From the NCBI GenBank assembly GCA_023262365.1, contig JALRBF010000073.1, positions 1 through 5,040 of the forward strand: DNA of 5,040 nucleotides, read 5' to 3'. The notes under the pieces are model-generated. The model was not told where the DNA came from. It saw only the letters and a list, made by a program, of their open reading frames with translations, and ran no database searches. The translations under genes and the position numbers were made by a program. The DNA comes from Burkholderiaceae bacterium (GTDB lineage Bacteria; Pseudomonadota; Gammaproteobacteria; Burkholderiales; Burkholderiaceae_C). Position 1 is the stretch's first letter; each line of letters opens with the position of its first letter. Positions 1-5,040 of the stretch are shown here, one piece after another.

Positions 1-141
1 GACATGTTGTTTGTGGCCAAGGCGGTTGAGCGCATTGGCGATCACGCCAAAAACCTCGCCGAGTCCACCATTTACGTGGTTAAGGGGCAGGACGTGCGGC
101 ACGCCTCGTTGGACCGGGTGGAGTCGTTGGTCAAGCCGTGA
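1..141 (+). CDS. phoU: PhoU, phosphate signalling adaptor (C-terminal 46 residues, 5' end outside window)
   Basis: Only the last 46 codons and the TGA stop are present; the frame is open from base 1. The visible segment contains AVERIGDHAKNLAE, the hallmark of the second PhoU three-helix bundle, with the E-x-x-x-D metal-binding motif (E10 and D14 of the fragment), followed by the usual VVKGQDVRH-like ending. PhoU is a cytoplasmic peripheral protein that connects the PstSCAB phosphate transporter to PhoR and keeps PhoR in its phosphatase state when phosphate is plentiful (family knowledge). Its stop overlaps the first possible phoB start by four bases, so the two are very likely on one mRNA. 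The gene order phoU-phoB-phoR supports the call. The ATG at 4-6 is an internal methionine, not a start. Confidence 0.93.
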   Translation, partial: DMLFVAKAVERIGDHAKNLAESTIYVVKGQDVRHASLDRVESLVKP

Positions 142-848
142 CCATGGAGGCCGCACCCAAGGTGCTGGTGGTGGAGGACGAGGCCGCGATTGCCGAGTTG
201 ATTGCCACGAGTCTGCGGCACCAGGGTTTTGCCCCGGCGTTGGCGCGCGACGCGGTGGAGGCAAGACGTGCGTTGCAGGCGGACTTACCCGACGTGGTGC
301 TGCTGGATTGGATGCTGCCCGGAGAGAGCGGTGAGAGCTTTTTGCGCCGCCTGCGGGCCGAGCCCACCACCCGCGAATTGCCTATTGTCATGCTCACGGC
401 GCGCAGCGAGGAGGCCGACAAGCTTGCGGGGTTTGAGGGTGGTGCCGATGATTACATCACCAAGCCGTTTTCGCCGGCCGAGTTGGCCGCGCGCTTGCGT
501 GCCGTGCTGCGCCGCCGTCAGGGCAGCGCCGTGGCCATGCAGGTGCTGCAGCTGGGGCGCTTGCAGCTCGATACCGACACCCACCGCGTCAGCCATGACG
601 GCCAGCGCATTCATCTGGGGCCAACCGAGTTTCGGCTGCTGTCGCACTTGATGCGCCAGCCCGAGCGCGTGCACAGTCGCGCCAGTTTGCTCAGCCACGT
701 GTGGGGCGACCAAAGCTTTGTTGAAGACCGCACGGTGGACGTGCACATCAAACGCCTGCGCGCGGCCCTGGGTCCGGCAGCCTCCATGGTAGAGACCGTG
801 CGCGGAGCGGGTTACCGTTTGTGTAAGCCACACGGGGGCGGTGCCTGA
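138..848 (+). CDS. phoB: PhoB, phosphate regulon response regulator (OmpR/PhoB family)
   Basis: A 236-residue two-domain response regulator, close to the usual length of about 230. The receiver domain (about residues 7-125) has the acidic pocket E13-D14, the phosphoacceptor D57 within LLDWMLPG, switch residue T87 and K109 in the DDYITKPF segment. The winged-helix DNA-binding domain (about 135-232) has GPTEFRLL at 161-168, and its recognition helix lies in EDRTVDVHIKRLRAAL (196-211). The DWMLPG and EDRTVDVHI strings are typical of PhoB itself rather than other family members. When phosphorylated by PhoR it binds pho boxes and activates phosphate-starvation genes (family knowledge). The start is uncertain. 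A GTG at 138 overlaps the phoU stop (GTGA), while an ATG at 144 would shorten the protein by two residues. Neither has a well-placed Shine-Dalgarno; a purine-rich GGTGGAG lies at 117-123. Translational coupling to phoU is likely. No pho box is visible, as the operon promoter would lie to the left. Confidence 0.96.
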   Translation: MTMEAAPKVLVVEDEAAIAELIATSLRHQGFAPALARDAVEARRALQADLPDVVLLDWMLPGESGESFLRRLRAEPTTRELPIVMLTARSEEADKLAGFEGGADDYITKPFSPAELAARLRAVLRRRQGSAVAMQVLQLGRLQLDTDTHRVSHDGQRIHLGPTEFRLLSHLMRQPERVHSRASLLSHVWGDQSFVEDRTVDVHIKRLRAALGPAASMVETVRGAGYRLCKPHGGGA

Positions 849-2209
849 TGCGTGCCCTGGCACTGGTGTGCTTGGTGGCGGTGGGCGCAACCGCGGCGCA
901 GGCGTTTGGCCAGCACAGCGCATGGGGTGGCCTAGGCGCAGCCTTTGCGGCGCTGCTGTGGCTGGTGTGGGACAACACCCGGCGGCTGGGCGTAATTACG
1001 TGGTTGCGCGGCGAAGATGGGAAGGAGCCGCCCGAGGTGGGTGGCTTTGAGGGCGAGGTGATGGAGCGTGTGCACAAACGATTTGTGCAAAAAGACGGCA
1101 TGGCCGCAGACCACGCCACTCGCTTGCACGAGTTTTTGCAAGCCATTGAGGCCTCACCCAACGGCATCACCTTGCTGTTGGGCGACGGCCGCATTGAGTG
1201 GTGCAACCCAGCGGCCATGGAGCACTTTGGCATTGACGTGCAACGTGACCGATTGCAGTATGTGCAAAACTTGGTGCGTCATCCGGTGTTTGCCGAGCAT
1301 TTTCGGCTGGGGCGGTTTGACACCGAAATTGAAATCGACGCCGGTGCCAGCCGAGGGCGTGGCGACATGACCTTGATTTTGCGCGTACGGCGTTATGGTG
1401 AAGGGCGCTTGTTGTTGTTAAGCCGAGATATTACGGTGCTCAAGCGCAGTGAGCGCATGCGCCGCAATTTCATTGCCAATGTGTCGCACGAAATTCGCAC
1501 GCCACTGACGGTGGTACGTGGCTTTATTGAAACCTTACAGCAATTCGACTTGTCTAAGGATGAGCAGCAGCGCTACCTAACGTTGATTGCGCAGCAGGCC
1601 TCGCGCATGGATACCTTGGTGACGGATTTGCTCACGTTGTCCAAGCTCGAGGGTAGCCCCCTGCCCAGCATTGGCGAGTGGCAACCGGCCTCGACCCTGT
1701 TTGATGAGGTGCTCAACGACGCGCGCTCGTTGGCCGCGGTGCTGGGGCACACCACCCAGCGCATTGTGGGCGACGTGCCGGCGCAGCTGGAGTTGGCGAT
1801 TCAGCCCTCGGAGTGGCGCAGTGCAATGACGAATTTGCTCTCCAATGCCGTACGCTACACCCCGTCCGACGGGCAAATTGCCGCAGGTTGGCGTGCCATG
1901 CCCGATGGTGGGGCCGAGTTTTACGTGCAGGACTCTGGCGTGGGCATTGCCCCAGAGCATATTCCGCACCTGACGGAGCGCTTTTATCGGGTTGACCAAA
2001 GCCGCTCGCGCGAGACCGGCGGCACGGGGTTGGGTTTGGCCATTGTCAAGCACGTGGTGCAACGGCACGGTGGCGAGGTGCGCATTCGCAGCCAGTTGGG
2101 CAAGGGTTCGCGCTTTGCGTTGTACCTGCCGCCGCGCCGGGTTCGAGCACAGGCGCCGGTCAGTTTGTTGGCCGCTGCCAAAGTGTCCACTGCATCACGC
2201 GCGGATTGA
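848..2209 (+). CDS. phoR: PhoR, phosphate regulon sensor histidine kinase
   Basis: A 453-residue membrane kinase whose ATG shares one base with the phoB stop (TGATG), implying coupled translation. Two hydrophobic segments lie near the N-terminus (about residues 2-20 and 26-42) with almost no periplasmic loop, as in PhoR proteins that sense through PstSCAB/PhoU rather than through an external domain. A charged linker follows, then a PAS domain (about 95-195, including SPNGITLLL and IEWCNPAA). The H-box is NVSHEIRTPL with H214 as phosphoacceptor; E215 and T218 form the E-x-x-T motif required for phosphatase activity in HisKA kinases, so both activities are expected. The ATPase domain has an N-box (N329, N333), DSGVGI from D362, ERFYRVD from E377 and the GGTGLGLAI lid from G391. 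After the usual YLP ending there is an extra tail of about 25 residues, much of it encoded in the 50 bp shared with the convergent gene. All key residues are intact. Confidence 0.95.
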   Translation: MRALALVCLVAVGATAAQAFGQHSAWGGLGAAFAALLWLVWDNTRRLGVITWLRGEDGKEPPEVGGFEGEVMERVHKRFVQKDGMAADHATRLHEFLQAIEASPNGITLLLGDGRIEWCNPAAMEHFGIDVQRDRLQYVQNLVRHPVFAEHFRLGRFDTEIEIDAGASRGRGDMTLILRVRRYGEGRLLLLSRDITVLKRSERMRRNFIANVSHEIRTPLTVVRGFIETLQQFDLSKDEQQRYLTLIAQQASRMDTLVTDLLTLSKLEGSPLPSIGEWQPASTLFDEVLNDARSLAAVLGHTTQRIVGDVPAQLELAIQPSEWRSAMTNLLSNAVRYTPSDGQIAAGWRAMPDGGAEFYVQDSGVGIAPEHIPHLTERFYRVDQSRSRETGGTGLGLAIVKHVVQRHGGEVRIRSQLGKGSRFALYLPPRRVRAQAPVSLLAAAKVSTASRAD

Positions 2210-3863
2210 TGGGCGCAAAGCGGTCGAGCACGCGCCAACCGTCGGTGGTGTCTGGGTCGGGGTCGTCGGCGGCCTGGGCAATCAGCTGAACCGGGCACTG
2301 CAGCGCGGCGCGACCGGTGAGAACGTCAAGTTGGGCATCAAAGCGCAGCGCCGCCAGGGCGGTAGGCTCCAGTTCGGTGGCATCCAGGCAGCCGCGCTGG
2401 CCGCTCCAGTGACTGGCCACACGCTGCGCGGCTTTTTGGTATCCCAATCCGTGGTTAAGCAGGGGCAGCCACAGCGTCATGAGTAACGTCCAGCTGGTTA
2501 CGGCCCCGGCGGCCGAAAGCGCCAGACCCCGCCACAACGCGGGCGAGTAGTGGCGCACCCGCCACCCAATGGCGCCAAACCACGCCAGCGTGACGGCCAA
2601 CGCGGGCAGCACCAGTTGCCAGTCCAGTTCGGGGGCAAAGCCGGGCGCCAAACGTGCCACGGTTTGCGCCGCGGCATGGGGTTGGCCAAAGGTCATGGCG
2701 GCCCAGTAAAGCCACAGCACAAACGCGCTGCCCGTGAAAAAAGCCACAGCAAACCAATCGATTAAGGCACTTAATCCGCGCCGCAGCGTGGGCAAAGCCA
2801 AGGCGGCCAGCATGGCCGCCACCGGCAGCGTGGGGGCGAGCAGACGCGGCCCCACCGTGACCAGGCTTGGCAGCAACGTCCACGCCAACCATAGGCCAGC
2901 GAGCAACAACGGGCGGGTACGCCACTGGCGCCGCCACACCCACGCTGTCCATAGCAGCAGGGGCCAGGTGGGCCACAAAAACCAGCCCAGCTCGCGTAGC
3001 CAGGCCGATGGACTGGCCCACACTTGGGCGGGTGCCCAGGCCAGGCCACGCCATAGCTCAAGCGCCAAGATCAGCCCCACGGACAGCAGCAAGCCCAGCC
3101 ACACGGCACGCTTGGCGGGGGTTGGGTTGGGCTTGGCGTGGTCACCTAGCCACTCGGGGTGCCCCCAGCGCAGCGCGGTGAACAGAATCAGCGGCAATCC
3201 GAAGGCCAGCCAACCGCCGCCGCTGGTGGACAAAGCGCCCAGCCCAATCAGCCACAGCGCGAGGTGCCCCCTGGGGTGGTGTGGCGCTGCCCTTGGCAGC
3301 AACATACCCAGCGCCCCAGCCATGGATAGGGCCACCGCCGCCAGTTGCACGGCCGCGGCGTTGCCCTCATGGCTGCTGGGTGCCATGCCAAGCGCAGCAA
3401 CCAGGGCCAACACCGAGCCATCGGCCAACGCTTTGCCGTAAGCCTGGGGCGCGGCTTGTCCGCCAAAGGCAAACGGCACGGGCTGCAGCGCCTGGCTTTG
3501 TGCGGCCAGATAGGTCGCACGCCAAACGGCCCAGGCTGCAACGCACAACAACAACACAAATGGCACGCGCGTGGCGGTGACGGGGTTGAGCCACGGCAAG
3601 GCCTGCACCGACCACGCGCCAAGCCAATAAGGTAGCAGCGCCGTGGGGTCGGCGGCCATGCCAAACAGGGTTGGGGTCAGCCAGTTGGTCTCGCCCGCGG
3701 CCAGCGCTCGCATCACACCATAAGCCGCGCCCTCGTCGGGGCGCCACGGGGCCCGCCCCAGCAGCCCGGCCAAGGCGTAAACGCCCACCCCCAGCAGCAA
3801 AAGCCAGCGCGGTAGCGCGATGGCGTTGGCCTGACTAACGAGGGCGGGGCGAGAAGCGTTCAT
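2160..3863 (-). CDS. Putative ArnT/PMT-type (family 39, GT-C fold) membrane glycosyltransferase
   Basis: This is a 567-residue integral membrane protein with about 12-13 hydrophobic segments (roughly 20-36, 100-118, 148-162, 170-190, 200-213, 218-232, 252-270, 293-310, 318-338, 341-360, 366-390, 415-434, 444-466) and a C-terminal soluble region (about 470-567). APWRPDEG places D43-E44 in the first loop after segment 1, as in ArnT and PMT enzymes, where such acidic residues serve catalysis. Those enzymes transfer a sugar from a polyprenyl-phosphate donor on the periplasmic side; the substrate here cannot be told. I count 39 tryptophans (about 7%), seven of them in residues 294-314. Two cysteines, C492 and C523, lie in the soluble tail. 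I chose the ATG at 3863. An in-frame ATG at 3923 would place the rpmE2 terminator inside the gene and add a non-membrane leader. No clear Shine-Dalgarno precedes 3863, so the start is only moderately sure. Its 3' end overlaps phoR by 50 bp. Confidence 0.72.
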   Translation of the reverse strand: MNASRPALVSQANAIALPRWLLLLGVGVYALAGLLGRAPWRPDEGAAYGVMRALAAGETNWLTPTLFGMAADPTALLPYWLGAWSVQALPWLNPVTATRVPFVLLLCVAAWAVWRATYLAAQSQALQPVPFAFGGQAAPQAYGKALADGSVLALVAALGMAPSSHEGNAAAVQLAAVALSMAGALGMLLPRAAPHHPRGHLALWLIGLGALSTSGGGWLAFGLPLILFTALRWGHPEWLGDHAKPNPTPAKRAVWLGLLLSVGLILALELWRGLAWAPAQVWASPSAWLRELGWFLWPTWPLLLWTAWVWRRQWRTRPLLLAGLWLAWTLLPSLVTVGPRLLAPTLPVAAMLAALALPTLRRGLSALIDWFAVAFFTGSAFVLWLYWAAMTFGQPHAAAQTVARLAPGFAPELDWQLVLPALAVTLAWFGAIGWRVRHYSPALWRGLALSAAGAVTSWTLLMTLWLPLLNHGLGYQKAAQRVASHWSGQRGCLDATELEPTALAALRFDAQLDVLTGRAALQCPVQLIAQAADDPDPDTTDGWRVLDRFAPINPRVMQWTLWQRPTN

Positions 3864-3880
3864 ACACGAGAGAGGCAAAC

Positions 3881-3904
3881 AAAAAAGCCGGCGGCTGCCG
3901 GCTT
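3881..3904 (-). terminator. Rho-independent terminator of rpmE2
   Basis: Read on the minus strand, this is a perfect 8-bp G+C-rich stem (AAGCCGGC, loop AGCC, GCCGGCTT; arms at 3897-3904 and 3885-3892) running into six T residues (plus-strand AAAAAA at 3881-3886, of which the last two are also paired). It lies about 50 bases after the rpmE2 stop and 17 bases before the chosen start of the membrane glycosyltransferase, so it should separate the two transcriptionally unless read through. On the plus strand the run of A precedes the stem, so it is not an equally good terminator in the other direction. Confidence 0.9.
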
Positions 3905-3910
3905 GAATGC

Positions 3911-3952
3911 GCCACCGCGCCAAGGCGGCAGCGAGGCCAGCATGAGGCTGGC
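3911..3952 (-). repeat. Two stem-loops in the rpmE2 3' untranslated region
   Basis: Directly after the rpmE2 TAA the minus strand holds a perfect 6-bp stem GCCAGC/GCTGGC with a 5-base loop (3936-3952). A second stem GCCGCC/GGTGGC follows, with one G-U pair and a 7-base loop (3911-3929). With the terminator hairpin they form three consecutive stem-loops in about 70 bases. They could protect the mRNA 3' end, or form the body of a small RNA cut from the 3' end. The structures are read from base pairing only. The stretch contains no gene I can support. Confidence 0.5.
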
Positions 3953-4207
3953 TTACTTGGCGCCGCGTGCGTAGCGGTTGCGAAAGCGCTCAACGCGCCC
4001 GCCCATGTTATCCACGCTTTTTTGTTTGCCGGTGTAGAACGGGTGCGATTCGCTGGAGGTTTCCAGCTTGAACAGCGGCACTTCACGCCCGTCGTCTAGC
4101 TTGATGGTTTCGCGCGCCGTGGCACACGAGCGGGTCACAAATTGGAAGCCGTTGGACTGGTCGACGAAGCAGACGTCGCGGTACTCGGGGTGTATGCCTT
4201 GTTTCAT
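3953..4207 (-). CDS. rpmE2: 50S ribosomal protein L31, type B (zinc-motif-free)
   Basis: An 84-residue protein beginning MKQGIHPEYRDVCFVDQSN and containing TSSESHPFYTGKQKSVD and GGRVERFRNRY, the conserved L31 core. Type A L31 carries a C-x-C/C-x-x-C zinc-binding set; here only C13 and C28 are present and not as such pairs, and there is the insertion around TIKLDDGREVPLFKLE, so this is the type B form. L31 sits at the bridge between the large and small ribosomal subunits. An AAGGA Shine-Dalgarno lies five bases before the ATG. The gene follows rho in the same direction, and a strong terminator follows it. In many bacteria type B L31 is a zinc-starvation paralogue controlled by Zur. I see no AT-rich Zur-like palindrome here, and its place beside rho suggests it is a housekeeping copy (inference). 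Confidence 0.95.
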   Translation of the reverse strand: MKQGIHPEYRDVCFVDQSNGFQFVTRSCATARETIKLDDGREVPLFKLETSSESHPFYTGKQKSVDNMGGRVERFRNRYARGAK

Positions 4208-4212
4208 GTTTT

Positions 4213-4217
4213 TCCTT
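4213..4217 (-). promoter_or_regulatory. Ribosome binding site of rpmE2
   Basis: The minus strand reads AAGGAAAAACATG: a good Shine-Dalgarno core AAGGA with five bases to the ATG. It fixes the rpmE2 start and is the clearest ribosome binding site in the window. Confidence 0.8.
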
Positions 4218-4220
4218 GGT

Positions 4221-4260
4221 GGGTAAGGGCAGCCCTCGCTGGGGTAAGGGCCGCCCAGCG
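4221..4260 (-). repeat. Structured rpmE2 leader: imperfect 15-base direct repeat and 7-bp hairpin
   Basis: On the plus strand GGGTAAGGGCAGCCC (4221-4235) recurs 21 bases further on as GGGTAAGGGCCGCCC (4242-4256), with one mismatch in 15. In the minus-strand RNA, CGCTGGG and CCCAGCG (4254-4260 and 4237-4243) form a perfect 7-bp stem with a 10-base loop. A competing 5-bp stem GCCCT/AGGGC (4247-4251 with 4232-4236) uses loop bases and the bases just after the first stem, so the two cannot easily form together. The region lies between the putative promoter and the rpmE2 ribosome binding site. It may be a regulatory leader, for example for L31 feedback, but this is inferred from base pairing alone. 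Confidence 0.45.
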
Positions 4261-4281
4261 CACTTTCCTGTCAAACCCCAA

Positions 4282-4287
4282 ATTATA
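4282..4287 (-). promoter_or_regulatory. Putative -10 element of an rpmE2 promoter
   Basis: The minus strand reads a perfect TATAAT in the rho-rpmE2 gap, about 75 bases before the rpmE2 ATG and standing out in a G+C-rich background. The six bases 17 upstream (GCTAGC, reaching into the rho stop) match the -35 consensus poorly, and there is no TGn extension, so it may be weak or need an activator. Transcription would begin near 4275, giving a leader of about 68 bases. rpmE2 may also be reached by read-through from rho. Confidence 0.5.
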
Positions 4288-4289
4288 GC

Positions 4290-4306
4290 GCTTTGGAGCA
4301 CAAAGC
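4290..4306 (-). repeat. Small inverted repeat between the rho stop and the -10 element
   Basis: A perfect 6-bp inverted repeat, GCTTTG/CAAAGC, with a 5-base centre, begins at the last base of the rho stop codon and ends two bases before the TATAAT. No T-run follows on the minus strand, so it is not a standard intrinsic terminator. It could be the 3'-end hairpin of the rho mRNA, an operator in the promoter spacer, or chance. Confidence 0.35.
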
Positions 4307-5040
4307 TAGCCGCCGCGTCGCATCATGTCAAAGAACTCGTGGTTGTTTTTGGTTTGCTTCATGCTCTTGAGCACCATTTCCATGGATTCGATTTCATCCA
4401 TGCTGTACATGAACTGGCGCAAGATACGGGTCTTTTGCAGGATTTCAGGCTGCAACAGCAGTTCTTCGCGCCGCGTGCCGCTGCGGTTGAGTTGAATCGA
4501 GGGGAACACGCGTTTTTCGTACAAACGGCGGTCAAGGTGAATTTCGGCGTTACCCGTGCCCTTGAATTCTTCAAATATCACCTCGTCCATGCGGCTTCCG
4601 GTATCCACCAGCGCCGTGGCAATGATGGTGAGTGAGCCGCCTTCTTCCACGTTACGCGCCGCACCGAAAAAGCGTTTGGGGCGTTGCAGCGCGTTGGCGT
4701 CCACCCCGCCGGTGAGCACCTTGCCCGATGAGGGCAGGACGTTGTTGTAGGCGCGCGCCAGGCGGGTGATGGAGTCGAGCAAAATCACCACGTCTTTTTT
4801 GAGCTCCACCAAGCGCTTGGCGCGCTCAATGACCATCTCGGCCACGTGCACGTGGCGTGCTGCGGGCTCGTCAAAAGTTGAGGCAATGACTTCGCCGCGC
4901 ACCGTGCGCTGCATTTCCGTCACTTCTTCGGGCCGCTCGTCCACCAGCAGCACCATGAGCGTGACGTCGGGGTGGTTGGCGGTGATGGCGTGGGCAATGT
5001 GTTGCATCATGACGGTTTTGCCGCTTTTGGGCGGCGCCAC
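4306..5040 (-). CDS. rho: Transcription termination factor Rho (C-terminal 244 residues, 5' end outside window)
   Basis: The ATP-hydrolysing half of Rho, entered at the Walker A P-loop: the first codon at the window edge is an internal GTG (valine) of VAPPKSGKT, not a start. Visible in order (fragment numbering) are the P-loop (1-9), [14 protein letters not shown] (30-43), Walker [15 protein letters not shown] (86-99), the Q-loop [20 protein letters not shown] (109-128), the R-loop EEFKGTGN (157-164), and [10 protein letters not shown] with its conserved arginines (186-195). The end [12 protein letters not shown] is typical of Burkholderiales. The remaining length agrees with that after the same point in E. 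coli Rho. The missing part is the N-terminal RNA-binding domain. Rho is a ring-shaped hexameric RNA helicase that releases RNA polymerase at unstructured C-rich RNA. The P-loop has serine where E. coli has alanine (KSGKT), which keeps the Walker A consensus. All catalytic motifs in view are intact. Confidence 0.98.
   Translation of the reverse strand: MAPPKSGKTVMMQHIAHAITANHPDVTLMVLLVDERPEEVTEMQRTVRGEVIASTFDEPAARHVHVAEMVIERAKRLVELKKDVVILLDSITRLARAYNNVLPSSGKVLTGGVDANALQRPKRFFGAARNVEEGGSLTIIATALVDTGSRMDEVIFEEFKGTGNAEIHLDRRLYEKRVFPSIQLNRSGTRREELLLQPEILQKTRILRQFMYSMDEIESMEMVLKSMKQTKNNHEFFDMMRRGG

Noticed and set aside
285..923. A 212-codon open frame on the minus strand opposite phoB
   Set aside because: It lies opposite a fully conserved PhoB, has no domain I can recognise and no ribosome binding site; it is explained by G+C-rich codon bias.
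2734..3441. A 235-codon open frame on the plus strand within the glycosyltransferase gene
   Set aside because: It is antisense to a frame with coherent membrane segments. Its own translation is low-complexity (Ser, Ala, Pro, Arg, His) without recognisable domains, as expected for an opposite-strand shadow in G+C-rich DNA.
3864..3923. A longer form of the glycosyltransferase starting at the ATG at 3923 (20 extra residues)
   Set aside because: The extra codons run through the second 3' hairpin and the rpmE2 terminator including its T-run, and the extra peptide looks nothing like a signal or membrane segment. The ATG at 3863 begins just before the first hydrophobic segment.
4237..4260. The leader hairpin as an intrinsic terminator for rho
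   Set aside because: The 7-bp stem is followed on the minus strand by AGGGCTGCCC, not a T-run.
4269..4274. A TTGACA hexamer on the minus strand as a -35 element for rpmE2
   Set aside because: The bases 16-18 downstream are G+C-rich (GCCCTT and neighbours) and offer no -10. It lies downstream of the better TATAAT, probably inside the leader.
4216..4635. A 139-codon open frame on the plus strand opposite rho and the rpmE2 leader
   Set aside because: It is antisense to highly conserved Rho sequence, has no recognisable domain, and begins inside the leader repeats.
5038..5040. The GTG at the right edge as a translation start of a short ATPase
   Set aside because: It encodes the valine preceding the Rho P-loop (VAPPKSGKT); the gene plainly continues beyond the window.
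1..5040. A defence, toxin-antitoxin, phage, transposon or CRISPR system
   Set aside because: Every long stretch is accounted for by phosphate signalling, rho, L31 and one membrane glycosyltransferase. No array of spaced repeats, transposase, integrase or tRNA was seen, and the two gaps are under 100 bases each.

Overview
The window is a stretch of ordinary bacterial chromosome, G+C-rich (roughly 60% by eye) and densely coding. The proteins most resemble those of Betaproteobacteria, order Burkholderiales. A family such as Comamonadaceae is my best guess, from the Rho C-terminus ending FFDMMRRGG, a zinc-motif-free (type B) L31 directly after rho, and a phoU-phoB-phoR run. This placement is from memory of the families, not from a search.

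Layout. The left part (1-2209, plus strand) is the 3' end of a phosphate-signalling operon: the tail of phoU, then complete phoB and phoR with overlapping or touching ends, which suggests translational coupling. PhoR is the membrane histidine kinase, PhoB its DNA-binding response regulator, and PhoU the adaptor linking the Pst phosphate transporter to PhoR. The pst genes presumably lie to the left, outside the window. No ppx or ppk follows phoR.

The right part is read on the minus strand, from right to left: the C-terminal 244 codons of rho (transcription terminator), a 98-base gap with a promoter-like TATAAT and a structured leader, rpmE2 (ribosomal protein L31 type B), an 89-base gap with three stem-loops of which the last is a clear intrinsic terminator, and then a 567-residue tryptophan-rich integral membrane protein that looks like an ArnT/PMT-type (GT-C, family 39) glycosyltransferase of unknown substrate. 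This last gene converges on phoR and overlaps it tail to tail by 50 bp.

I see no mobile element, CRISPR array, tRNA, rRNA or phage gene, and no evidence of a new multi-gene system. The points most worth a second look are the phoR/glycosyltransferase antisense overlap, the unusual composition and unknown substrate of that glycosyltransferase, its start just behind a strong terminator without a ribosome binding site, and the repeat-bearing rpmE2 leader with competing stems.
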